NCBI GenBank assembly: GCA_016212795.1
Contig: JACRDT010000014.1
Coordinates: forward strand, 1 to 64,000
Reading direction: 5' to 3'
DNA length: 64,000 bases
From: Elusimicrobiota bacterium
Lineage (GTDB): Bacteria > Elusimicrobiota > Elusimicrobia > UBA1565 > UBA9628
The translations under genes were made by a program, and so were the position numbers. The notes beneath the pieces were generated by a model, which ran no database searches, had not been told where the DNA came from, and saw nothing but the letters and a program-made list of their open reading frames with translations. This document shows positions 48,825 to 60,800 of the stretch, piece after piece. Each line of letters starts with the position of its first letter. Within the stretch, counting starts at the first letter, position 1.

Positions 48825-51800
48825 TCAGCGGCCGAGGAGCCTGGCCGCGAGGCTGCGCCCAGCCTCGGAGGCGAGCGAGCAGCCGTTCTCGCAGCCGGGG
48901 CCGAAGAGGCGGATCTGCTCGATGGCGATGGGGTCGATCGTCGCCCACCCCTGCTCGGACTTGCCCCACAGCTTCTGGCAGATCGGGTTGGTGTCGATGA
49001 ACTCCTGGCCGGCACGCGGGACGATCTCGATCTTGATGTTGCCGGCCGTGGTGACGCTGGCGCCCAGGCCGGAGCGGCTCGCGTGCGCGGTGTACTCGTA
49101 GATCCAGTCCTTCGCCTTGGGGTTGTCGATCACGCGCAGCTCCACCATGCGGTAGGCGCCGCCCATCTGGTGCATGACGGAGCCAAAATCGGCCGAGTGC
49201 TCCTTGAAGGCCTTCGGGATGAGCCCGTTGTCCGCCAGGATGCGCGCGAGCTCCTGGGCCTGGATGTGGCGGTAGAGCCTCATCCCGTCCCGGGCGAGCT
49301 CGCCGCCGTCCCTCACGATCATCCTGCCGTAGCTCCCGTCCGACGTGAAGGACCTCTTGGCGGACTCGAAGGCCCGGGCGTTGAAGTTCTTGAAGCTGGG
49401 CTTGAGCGACTCCCCCATCCCGGGCTGCTTGAGGAGGTCCGGCGAGTTGAGCAGGAACCCCAGCTGCGTCTTCTGGCTCCCCGGCGGCAGGCCGTCGAGC
49501 ATCCGTGGGCTGAAGCCCCGCTCCTTCAGGAGGCTGTTGATGGCCGCGTCCACCGTCTCGGGCTTCAAGCCCTGCTTCTCGGCGAACTCGCGCACCAGGC
49601 GCTGGCGCACGCTCTCTCCGACCGCGCCCCGGCCGCCGACTCCTTCCCCGTAGAGCGGCCGGGACGCTCGGCCTCCGTCCTCGACCGCGCCCGTCTCGCC
49701 GGCCGCCCCGATGTCCGAGACCGTCCTGGGCCGGGTGTCGATGCTGCGGTAGAGCCTGTCGTAGATGGCCTTGAGCTCCGCCGGGCTCTTGCCGTGCCGG
49801 AGCGTGATGTCGGCGTCGACGAGGTAGGCCTTCAGGCCGCCGCTGCGCGTCGTGCCGACCATGATGTTGTCCCGCCACTTCAGGGGCCGCTCGAAGTCGG
49901 CCATGAGGATGCCGTTCTTGGCGAGGATGTCGAAGAGCTTGCGCACGTGGGGCAGCTGGTCGGCGGACACCTTGTCGAGGGTGCGGCCCGCCACGCGCTC
50001 CTGGACGATGTACCCTACCGGCTTGCCTTCGACGGCGACGGCGCCCTGCGACAGGAGGCGGGGCACGACGCCCAGGGGCTCGAGCCTCTTGATGAAGTCG
50101 TGCTCGAGGCGCTTCTCGATGATGCTCTCCCCGCGCGCCATGACGGACTTGGAGTTGAAGAGCTTCAGCACGGCCTCGGGGTCCTTCGGGTGGACGAAGG
50201 TCTCCTTGAAGTTGCCGAAGCCCAGCGACCGGGCCTTCACGCCGTCGACGTAGTAGTCGGACCCCCGCTGGCCGACCGTCTTGAACTCCACGCCGGCGGC
50301 GCCGATCTCGGCGACGCCGGGAACGGACGTCCTCCACTCTCCCGGCGCCGCAAGGCGCAAGGGTCGCCCGGAGGCGCCGGGCAGGATGCCCGCGGGCTTG
50401 CCGCCAAGCGGCTCGACGAGGCGGTCCACCCTGGCCTTGACCGCCGACCTGATCGCGTCGTCGAAGGGGAGCGACTCGACCGGCCTATGGAGGTCGGCGT
50501 CGCCGGCCAGGTCGGCCCGGGCCTTGGTCCAGGCGACCTCCTTGGCCATGTCCAAGGGGCTCTTCCAGATGCCGGGGTCCCTGGTCAGCCCTCCGGGGTC
50601 CATGAAGACCACGTCGCCGGCCTTCCTCGCGACGCCGTTGATGACCTGGTCTCGGGTGAGGACCATGGCCTGCGGGGAGTCCGCCCCTCCCAAGCCGGCT
50701 TTCCTGAGGAGCTCGATGCCCTCCGAGGCCTGGGCGAGGGTCTTGGGCGTGATGAGGACCCTGGCCTCGGCCGGGGTCAGCTCCGAGAGCGACTTGCCGA
50801 CGATGACCTCCATGGCCCAGGACGGGTTGCCGTTGGGCCCGATGTCCACCTCGCCGAAGACCTTGGGCGCCAGGCCCCGCGACCCCAGGACCCGGGACAT
50901 CTCCCGCGCGAGGCCGACCTCCTCCCTGAAGTACGCCAGCGTGTGGTCCCAGGCCCCCTTCTCGCCCAAGGATTCCTTCGCCGCCGGGATGGGCTCGTGG
51001 TAGGTCTTGACCGCGACCTTCCGGCCGTCCAGCACGCCCTCGTAGACCACCGCGCTCGAGCCTTCCTCGCTGATGACGCGCGTCACGGCCACTTCAGGCG
51101 CCTTGGAGGCCAGCAGGGTCCGGCGATAGGATTCCGGCGCCCTCGCCGACACCGGCTTGACCGCCTGGGGACCGGCGACCATCCGGCCGACCAGCTCGCT
51201 CAAGGGTGCGGTCCGGCCGGCGGCCGCCTCCGCCTTGCCGCCCAGCAGGCCGTTGAAGCGCACGACGAGGTCCCCGGTCAGCTTCGAGCCGGGCACCGAC
51301 TCGGCCGCCCGCTTGAGCCCCGGCGGCAGCGTCTCCCCGGCCGTCCCGATGTCGACCGGCCCTTTCGCCCGCTCGACCCCGACCACCCGGCCCCCCTCCA
51401 TCAGCGTCGTGATCCGCCCGTCGCGGATGACCAGGAGGTCCTCGAGACCCTTGATGGGGTGGTCGGCGAACTGCGACCCCAGGGCCTCCAGGGTGACCTT
51501 CGAGCCGTCCAGCGCGAGGACCACGCCGCGGCCCTGGTGCTTGACGACGATCTTGCCCTTCACGGTCCCCCAGATGTTCCTCGGCTTGTCCGTGGTCGGG
51601 GCGTAGCAGTCGAACTCCCGGCCGTTGAGCTTGAAATCCGCGCCCGCGTTGACGCCGTTCTGCCACACCTCGTAGCCGTTCTCGTAGAGGATCCTGGCCG
51701 CCTCGTTCTGCCTGGCGAGGGCCGCGATGTTCTCGGGAGCCTCGCCCGGGTCGATCTTCGCCGGCTCGCCGAGGAGCCGGCCCTTGGCCGCCTCCTTCAC

Positions 51801-54800
51801 GGCGATGTCGAAGGCCCTCAGCTCGAGCTCGGCGGCTGCCAGGTCCGGCGCCGCCGAGCCGCCGGCCATGGCCTTCTTGAACGACTCGAAGCCCTTGAGG
51901 TTGCTCTCGAACGTCCGCCGGTACTGGCCGGGCAGCAGGTCGAACGCCTCGGCGCGGCCCATGAGCCGCACCCCGTCCAAGCCGAGCCGCTGGGCGAGGT
52001 CGAGGTCCAGCCTGAAGCTCTCCTCCACGCCGACCTTGCTGAGGAAATCGTGCGTGTCGAGCTTGGCCATGTCCATCACGGGCTTGCCCACGCCCGTGTT
52101 GATCTCGTTGACCAGGCCCTTGACGACCTTGAAGGCCCCTTCGAAGGATTCCGTCGAGTACCAGCTCGACTTGTCGGCGTACTCGGACAGGAGCGCCCCC
52201 TCTTGCAGCACGAACCGCTGGTCCTCGGGGCTCATGGAGCGAAGCATGCTCTCGTAGCGCGCCAGCGGGCCCGCGTCCTTGTAGGCCGGGCTCGGGTGGG
52301 TCGGCCCGAACGGGAACTCGGTGCGCTGGATCATGGCCATGGCCAGCTTGAGCTTGCGCTCGTCCCAGCCGAACCGGTCCCTCAGGATGGACGCGCCCTC
52401 CTCGCCCGTGAGCGACAGCTTGCCCTCGAAATCGGCCTGCAGGCGCTCGAGCGTGCTCGGCACCCTCGCCGCCTTGCCGGGGTCGCGGCCCGGGTCGAGG
52501 TCGTGCAAAAGCGCCACCTCCCTGAGAAACGCCGCGTCGTCGGCCTTCAGGCCCCGGGCCACCGCCAGGTCCTGAGCCATCTTCGACACCCTCAACGAGT
52601 GCCGCCAGTCGTGGTAGATGTCCGCCCCGACGGTCTTGGGATGCAGGCCGGCGAACTCGTCGAAGGAGAAGTATTTCTCCAGCGGGACGCCCTCGAGCCG
52701 CGCGATGTCGCCGGCCTCAAGCGGCTTGAACCGGCCGGGGCGGGCGGGGTCGACGAGGACGTGCGTCGCCCGGCCGTCCAGCCCTCCCGCCAGGTCCGGG
52801 TGCCGGGCCGCGAACTCCTTGGCGCTCAGGACATCGAGGCGGCCCCTGGTCCTTTGGCCCGGGACGCGCGGCCCCTCGTAGTCCTCCAGGCGCAGGCGCT
52901 CGCCCGGAGCGCCGATGTCGCGGGCCTGCCGCTCGACCTTGCCCTCCAGGAAGCGGGCGTTGCGGTCGTTCTTCACCGTCTCTACGGCCGCCGTCGCATC
53001 TTCGGCGGCCCGGTCGTAGGCCACGCGCGCCGAGAGCTTGCCGTCGCGCACCCCGGACGCGTCGAGATCCACCTTCTTGCCCGTCACCGTGCCCACTCGC
53101 GAGGGGTCCTTGCCGGTCTTGACGGATTGCTCCGCGATCCAGCGCCGGACCTGCCCGAGCTGCTCGCCGGTCGGCTCGAAGTCGGCCTTCCCCTGGCCGA
53201 ACTTCACGCGCGCGGCGGCCCGCACCAGGGAGAGGCCGTCGCCGTCGGCGAGCGCCGCCTCGAAGCGCTTGACGTAGACGTCCACGAAGCGCGACCGGCC
53301 CATGAAGTGGAACTCCTTGGCGTAGTCCCGCGCCAGATGCAGGTCGGCTTCCGTGAGGCCCAGTTCGCGGGCCACCTCGGCGCGCACCTTCAGCGCGACG
53401 CGCCCGAACTCCGAGAGCACCGCGTCGCCCACGTCGTGCCCGAGCTGCGGATGGTCGTTGATCGCCTTGAAGTTGTCGATCTCGACCTTGTAGAGGGCGT
53501 CGTAGCGCGAGAGCATCGACGGGAGGTTCTCCCGGATGGACTCGCGGTTGCCCAGCCTGGTCAAGGGGTCCGTGTGGATCGACTCGAGGACCATGGCCCG
53601 GTCCGCGGGACTGAGCTTGGCCAGGGCCTCCTTGAAGGCCGGCGTCTCCCACGGCGCGCGGCCGTCCTGCGGGGTGAACGCCCCCGGATCGACCCTGGCC
53701 CCCGGCGCGAGGAGGCTGACCTTGCCGCCGTCTCCCGCCTCGCCGACCTTGTTCTTGCCGCCCTTCTTGGCCGCCTCGACGGCGCCGTCGGCCCGCTTGA
53801 TCGCGGCGTTGAGGGACTCCAGGGCGTCGCCCCCGGCCGGCCGCTCGATCTTCGCCACGCCGGCGGAGATCGTGCAGATCCTCTCCTTGACCGCCGCCGC
53901 GTCGATGTTGTCGCCCCCGGCCTTGGCGCGGGCGTCCATCAGGGCCTGCTGGCGGATGAGGGACATGACGTCGTCGACCGTGCCGTCGATGCCGTGGCTC
54001 TCCTTGTAGCGGGCCATGATGTCGCCCAGGTCGAGCTTCTCGGCGTGGAAGTACTCGCCGGCCTGCCGGATCCTCTCGGCGACCATCGCGCCCTTGCCCT
54101 TCGGCGCGAAGATGACGATCTCCTCACCGCCCTTGCGCACCACCAGGCCCGAGCCCGTCGAATCCACGGCGGCCTGCGCCCTGCCGATGAGCCTGGCGAG
54201 TACCTCGTCGGCCATCTGGCCGCCCACGGTGTCCCCGAACCTCGCCCTCAAGGCCCTGTTGACGGAGCCGAAGCTGTCCCCGTCGAACATCACCACCTCG
54301 CCGTAATGCTCCGCGATCTGCCCGGCGTGCGTCTCCAGGAAGCGGTTGTTGCGCGCCTTCGTCATGTAGTCGGTGTGCATGCGGCTGAGCAGCGGCTGGG
54401 TCACGTCCGGCGGATAGCCCTTCAGGAACGGGGGCAGGTCCAAGTCGAGCCGCACGCGCTCCACCTCGAAGCGGGCGGGCTCGAAATCCACCGCCTGCTT
54501 GCGGCCGGCCGCCCCGATGCCGCCGGGCCTCATGGAGGCGAGCCCGTCGTCGACGGGGACGTCGGGAGCCTTCATAAGGCGGCCGTCGGTCCCGGTGATC
54601 TGGTGCACGACCCCGAACAGGCCGTCCTCGGCCGGGCCCTTCCCGGCGCCGGCGACCCACTCCCCGGCGTCGCCCCGGAAGCGGCGGACCAGCGGGGAGG
54701 CATCGCTGACGTAGCGGGCCTTCGTGGCGGCGCTCAGGTCCGCCTCGGCCAGGACGTAGCCGCCCGAGCGGGTCATGAGCCTCACGAAGTCCTTGAGGTC

Positions 54801-57800
54801 CATCTCGACGGGGAGCCCGTACTTCTTCCCCCAGACCTCGATGCCGGAGTCCTTGAGCGAGATCCTGGTCGACCCCCCCTCGGTCCTGATGCTGGAAGCC
54901 TTGATGTTGATCATGTGCGGGCCGCCGCCGACGCCCTGGCCGTCCGCGCCGTAGTTGATGACCACCATCACGTCTTTACCGGCCGCCGCCATGGAGAAGA
55001 CGTCGCCGGGCCGCACCAGCTTGAGCTCGCGCCCGTAGGCCAGGCCCAGGACCTTGCCGACCTGCGTCACCTCCGCCGGGGACATCCCGCCCGCCCTGAC
55101 CTTCTCGACGAACCCCTCGCCCAGCACGGAGCGCAGGTGCGCCTCCACCTCGGCGTAAGGCACCTTGAGGTTGTTGGCGTAGGCGTGCAGGGCGCAGGTC
55201 ATGGCCTCGGCGCCCTGGTACTCGACGCGCTCGCCGCCCGAAACCTCGCCGCGCATGACCTTGCCCCGAGCCCGGCGGAACTCCAGCGAGGCGGCGGCAT
55301 CCGCCTGCCCCGCCGTCATCCCGGCCAGGCGGTAGCGGTGGGTCTTGGCCGCGCTGGCCGACAGGTAGTCGTGGATCTGGAGGTCGGCCAGGTACTCGGC
55401 CCTGGCCCTGAGGGACTTGGCGTCGAGCCCGGACTCGTTGGCGGCGGCGCGCAGGATCCGCATGTCCGAAGCGTCGGCGCGCGACCGGGCGTTGAGCGCC
55501 GAAAGCAGCTCCTTGGCCTGGGCGCGCCGACCCACGAGGTCGCGGGCGGCGTAGGTGTCGCCGGCGCCGCCCGGGTCGAGGGAGCGCCGCAGCTCGGCGT
55601 CGACGCCGGCGAGCTTCTCGTGCAGCTCCGCCCTCCGGAGGTAGAACCTCTCCAGCTCGGCCCGGGCGGCGTCCACGGCGGCGGCGTCGCCGCCCTTCTC
55701 CAGGGAGGCCAGGCGATCCTCCGAGCGCCCGATGTGCTCCGACAGCCTCCCCTGGTCGAGCTCGACGGCGTCCCTCTGGGCCTGCAGCCCGTCGAACTTC
55801 TCGAGGTCGACGCCCATCTCGCGCAGTTGGGCCTCGGCGTCCGCCAGCGCCGTCTTGCTCTCGACCAGCCCCTCCCGGCCGTAGCGGGCGAGGTACTGCC
55901 GCTGGTAGGCCTCCATGAGGACCTGCTCCGCCCCCGCCTTCCTGGCCGCGGCCCGCAGGCCCTCGGGCAGGGCCTCCAGCTCGGCCTCGAGCTGCCGGGC
56001 TGACTCCGCGTCCGGCGATTTGCGCAGGGACTCGGTGCGCGCCAGGAAATCCTCGATCCTCGGGTCCAACGAGGGGTCCTTCCCGGCGTGGTACTCCAGG
56101 GTCTCCCTGGCGGCCGCGAGCTCGGCTTGGGCCCGCTCGACGGAGCTCTTGGCCCGCGCCAGTTCGGTCTCGAGGTGCGCGACGACCTCGGGATCGCCGC
56201 CCCGCGCGGCGGAGAGCCGCGCTGCGAGCTCGGTCTCGACGGTGCGGGCCGCCTCGAGCGAGCCCAGGCTGCGCCGGTAGAGCGCCTGGCTGTCGAGGGC
56301 GTCGGGGTCGACGCCGCGCGAAAGGGCCTTGTCCCGCGCCTGGAACAGGCGCTCGCGGGCCTCGGCGCGCAGGTCCTTGCCGATGCCGAGCAGATCGGCC
56401 TCCTTCTGGGCCGCGGCCAGCTTGGCCCGGGCATCGTCCAGGGCGGTCCTGCGCAGCTCGGGGTCCTTGATCCTCGTCGCGGCCTGATAGTCCTTCCTGG
56501 CCTTCTCCACCAGCGTGTACTCGGCGTTCCCGCCCGCGTCCCGGTAATCCCTGGAAAGCCTGGCCAGCTCGGGCTGGAGCTCCCGGGCTCGGGCGAGGTA
56601 CTTGGACCAGTCGCCGGAGCCTTCCGCCTCGAGCCGAAGCTTCTCGAGCTCGGCCTGCGCCTCGGCCGCCTTCCCGCGGAACTCCCCTTCCGAGGCCTTG
56701 AGCCGCTCCCGGTTGGCCGCCAGGCGTTCCTCCAGGGCCTTGCCGGCCTCCTCGGGGGTGAACTGCCTGCCGGCGAGGTCGTCCCCGCGCCCGAGCGTGC
56801 GCAGCGCGCCCGGCGCCAGCTCGATGCCGGTCCCGGCGACGCGCGACAGCGCGGTCTTGAGGTTGGCAACGGCCGACAAGGGCAGCCGGCCTTCGGGCGA
56901 GATGGAGGCGACCCGATAGATGTCGGTCGCCCCGTACGGGGTGAAGGTCACCTTCACCTTGGCGGCTCCCGCGACGGGCTCCAGGCTGAACCGGCCCTTG
57001 GCCTTGTCCCAATAGAACTCCATGTCGGACGCCCTCGTCAGAGGGTCCTCGCCAGCCTTGATGCGCCGGGTGAACGAAGGGTCGAGCATCAGCTTCTGGG
57101 CCTGGCGGGCGACCAGGTCGTCGCGGACCGAGACCTCGAGCTGGTAATCCAGGTGGGACAGGGCGCGCTCGGACGGCCGGCCTTTCGAGGAGGGAGAGAC
57201 CCCCATCCCGGCGATCTCGAACCCTCCCTTCTCGCCGGGCCGGACCTTGAGCTCTAGGTCCACGAAGCCCTCCTTCGGGGCGAAGGGCTTCGCGCTGTAC
57301 TCGAGGACCCGGCCCGAGGCGGGGTCGGTCCGGGCGTGGATGACGCCCTCGCCGCCGGGAAGGTCCGCGGACTTGGCCGCCTTCAGGAAAGCGGGGCGGT
57401 CCTGCATCTTGGGATGCAGGGACTCGCTGAAGTCGAGGGGCGACCTTCCCAGGCTGCGCGTTCCCTGCAGGAAGTCGCCGGCCGCCGCGGCGATCCGGCC
57501 CATGCGCGATGGCTTGGCGCCCCCCCCCGTTCCCGCGCCCCACGCCGACAGGCTGCGGCCGACGCTCGCCATGAGGTTGCCGGGAGCGTTGACGGCCGCC
57601 ATCGTGCCCCTCCCGACCTTGGTCAGGGTCGGGTGGGCTTCCTTGAAGCCCTCGATCTTGGCGTGGTACTTGAGCAGGACGTCGTTGTAGCCGCCCGCCA
57701 CGCGCAGGGACGCCGAGTCCAGCGCGGCCTTGGCCCTCGGGAAGCGCTGCTGGGCGAACGACGACACCTTCTCCGGGAACTTGATGGCGGCGTCGAGGAA

Positions 57801-60800
57801 CCGGTCGATGACGTCGAGCTTCTCGGGCTGCGCCGAGGCCTTGGCCTCGCCCCGCCGGGCCGTGGGAGCTTCCGCGTCCGCCTTGAGCCGGCCGCCGTCC
57901 TCGAAGCGGCCAGGCTCGGGCCCGGCGTGCGCATCTCCCTTGGGCGAGCCCGGGGCCTCCGACTTCAGGGGCCCCTCGCTCTTGACCCCAGCCTCGGGCG
58001 ACCCCCCCTCCGGCGTCCCGACCTTGCCCGGTTCTCGGCCGCCCGGCAGGAGGTCGGGGCTGCGGTTCATGGAGGCGCTCTCTGCCTCGATATCCGCCTT
58101 CCCGCGAGCCCCCCGGCCGCCTTCGAGGTCGCGCGGCTTGGCCCGCCCGGCCTCGAGGTCCCTGAGCCCGCCTTCGTCGCCCCCCATCCTGGAATCGAGG
58201 TCGAGGTCCTCGGCTTGGCCCTTCCTGCGCGAGCCGGGCGATTCGAGGTCGCCTCTCACCCTCTCGGCGTTGGGGCGCGGGCGGCTGGACTCGAGGCGGC
58301 CGGTATCCAGGCTGGAACGGACGTTGTCGACGTTCGGACGGAGGGCGTCGGCGCCCGACCGCAGAGGCTCCATGCCCTTGGCGGAGGCCAGCTCCAGCGG
58401 CGGCCCCCTCTGCCTCGCGCCGTCCACGGCGGACCGCGACGTCTCGAGCTTGGACCCGGCAAGCGCCTCGCCCTTGACCGACGGAGGCTCGACCTTGGGG
58501 GAGGAGTTCTGGCCCGCGGCGACGGGCTTGTCGGCCCCTCCTTTCAAGGCGGAGGCCTCCTTGGGCGCGCCGGCGGCCTCCTTCGGGGCGGCCCCCGCCT
58601 CGGGCCCCTTGCCGGCCTTCACGCCGCCGGGGCCGTCCGCGTGGACCGGGCCCATCCCGCCGCCCCGCTCGCCGCCGGCCTTCGAGCCGGAGAACGTCGT
58701 GTCCTTGGGGCTGAACCCGTCGCCGCCGATCCTCGACGCGGCGACCGCGTCTCCTCCCTGGAACTTCGGCGCCTCCACCTTCAGCGGCTTGACGCCGGGA
58801 TGCTCGATGCCCGCGGGCAGCTTCGAGGGCATGTCGATGTCGCGCGGCCCCAGGTTCTCGCCGGGCCGGCCGGGGTCCAGGCCGCCCGGCCGCCGGGTAT
58901 CGACGTCCCCCGGCCGCCGGGTGTCCACGTCGCCCGACCGCCGGGTGTCCACGTCCCCCGACCGCCGGGTGTCCACGTCCCCCGACCGCCGGGTGTCCAC
59001 ATCCGACGAGCGCCCGCCCTCCTTGGAGCCTGGGGTCTCGACATCGCGGCCCCCGGGGACCTCGATGTCCTTGCCCTTGGGACCCTCGATCTCGCCCTTG
59101 GCCTTGGCGTGGATGCCCATGGCCTTCTCCTGGAACTTGTTGAGCGGCAGGAGCATGGAGAGGCCGCGCACGCCCTGGTTGAACTGCCGCGGGTCCTGGG
59201 TGACCAGCCCCACGATCGCCGGCGGCGCAGACTGGATGATGATGTTGTACTGCATGAGCTTGAAGCCCTTCTCGACGGCCTTCATCGCGGTCTCGATGCG
59301 CTGCAGCCGCTTCTGGGCCTTCTGCAGCTGGGCGGCCTTCTCCACGGCGCCCTCGAGGCTCTTGACCACCTTCATGGTCCGCTGCAGGGCCTTGCCGAGC
59401 TTGGCCATGGCGCCGATGGCGAGCCAGCTCGTGGGGTCGAGGGCGCCCTCGATGATGCCGCCGGCCAGTCCGCCGAGGACCGCGGCCCACATCGGGTGGG
59501 CCTCGCCGAAGTCGGAGTAGACGATGGCGTTGTTGGCGTAGTCGCCGATCTTGCCCGCGAAGTTCCACACGCTCGCGGCCGTGCCCACCTTGTAGCCCCG
59601 GCGCCAGAGCTCGCCGTTGCCGCTGATGACCACGTCCTGCTTGATGTCGGCCCCGTAGAGCGGGCCGAGACCGCCCTTCTCGTACTCGTCGCCGAGGTCC
59701 ACGTCGTAGCGGCCGTACTTCGAGCCGCCCTCCTTCTTGCCGACGAAGCCCACGACCTTCTCCCTGGACCGCGGCTTGCCGCCGTTGTCGACGTCGGCGA
59801 CCTCCGCGAACTCGACGAAGGCGAACTCGCCGCCGGTGAAGTCCCTGACCCCTTTGAGCTTGGTGGCGTCCTTGTTGCGCTCCATCTCCTCGCGCAGCTG
59901 GATGGTGTCGCGGCCCGACATCGTCTCCCCGGGCTTCTCGGGCAGCGGCACGTAGCGGAACTTCAAGGCGTCCGACGCCATCCTCTCCTGGGTGTCATGG
60001 TTGTACTTGCGCAGGCTCACGCCGACCGTGCCGCCCGAGCCGAAGTTGAACCGGGCGTCGAACACCTGGGTGCCGTCGACGCCCTTGCGGTTCTGGACCT
60101 GGCCGTCGTAGAGCGCCATGAGCCCGGCGAGGTTGTCCTGGAACTTGGCCCGGTCCTCGCCGAGCAGCCTCTTCACGTGCCCGGCGACCTGCGAGAACCG
60201 CTGGGAGTCGAGGGCCGCGTTGGGCCCGTGCTCGAAGCCGACGGCGATGGACTCCGCGACGGTCCCGGCGAAGGCCGTCTTCTGGCCCTTGCGCTCGGCC
60301 GCGAAGCGGTCGCGGACGTCCGACTCGCCGGCGCCAGGGAACACCTTGTAGGTCGGGACGATCGACGCGCCCTTGACCTTGAGGGACGGGTCGTCGAGGA
60401 CGGTGCGCATCATCGAGTAGGTCTGGCCCTTCGGGTCTTTCTGCAGGAACTCGGTGTAGTGGGCGGTGGCCACGTTGTTCGCGTCGAAGGTCATGTAGGT
60501 GCGGTTGCCGTCCTTCGAGGTGCCCATCCAGTCGTCGCTCAGGCGGAACTGCCAGCCGGCCTTGCCCTCGCGGACGAACTGGGTCCCGGCCTCGTAGTCC
60601 ACCTTGACGGTCCTGTCGCCCTCCACCCTCGTGACCGCGAGCACGACGTTGCCCGTCCGACCCATGACGCCTTCATACGCGACCACGTCGCTCTTGGGGT
60701 TCTCGGGGTCCCTGACGGCCTTCACCTCGGACACCCCGAGCTGGCTCGCGCCCGGCCAGATGGTCTTCTGCCCGGCCCGGTTGTAGCCCGAGGGCGCCGG

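Noticed and set aside
53530..53600. Active diguanylate cyclase in the second GGDEF-like domain
   Set aside because: The N-terminal signature is good but the GGDEF loop itself is missing, so activity is unlikely.
48705..56003. A very long plus-strand open frame opposite the giant gene
   Set aside because: Same reason: the minus-strand frame carries recognisable domains and this one none.
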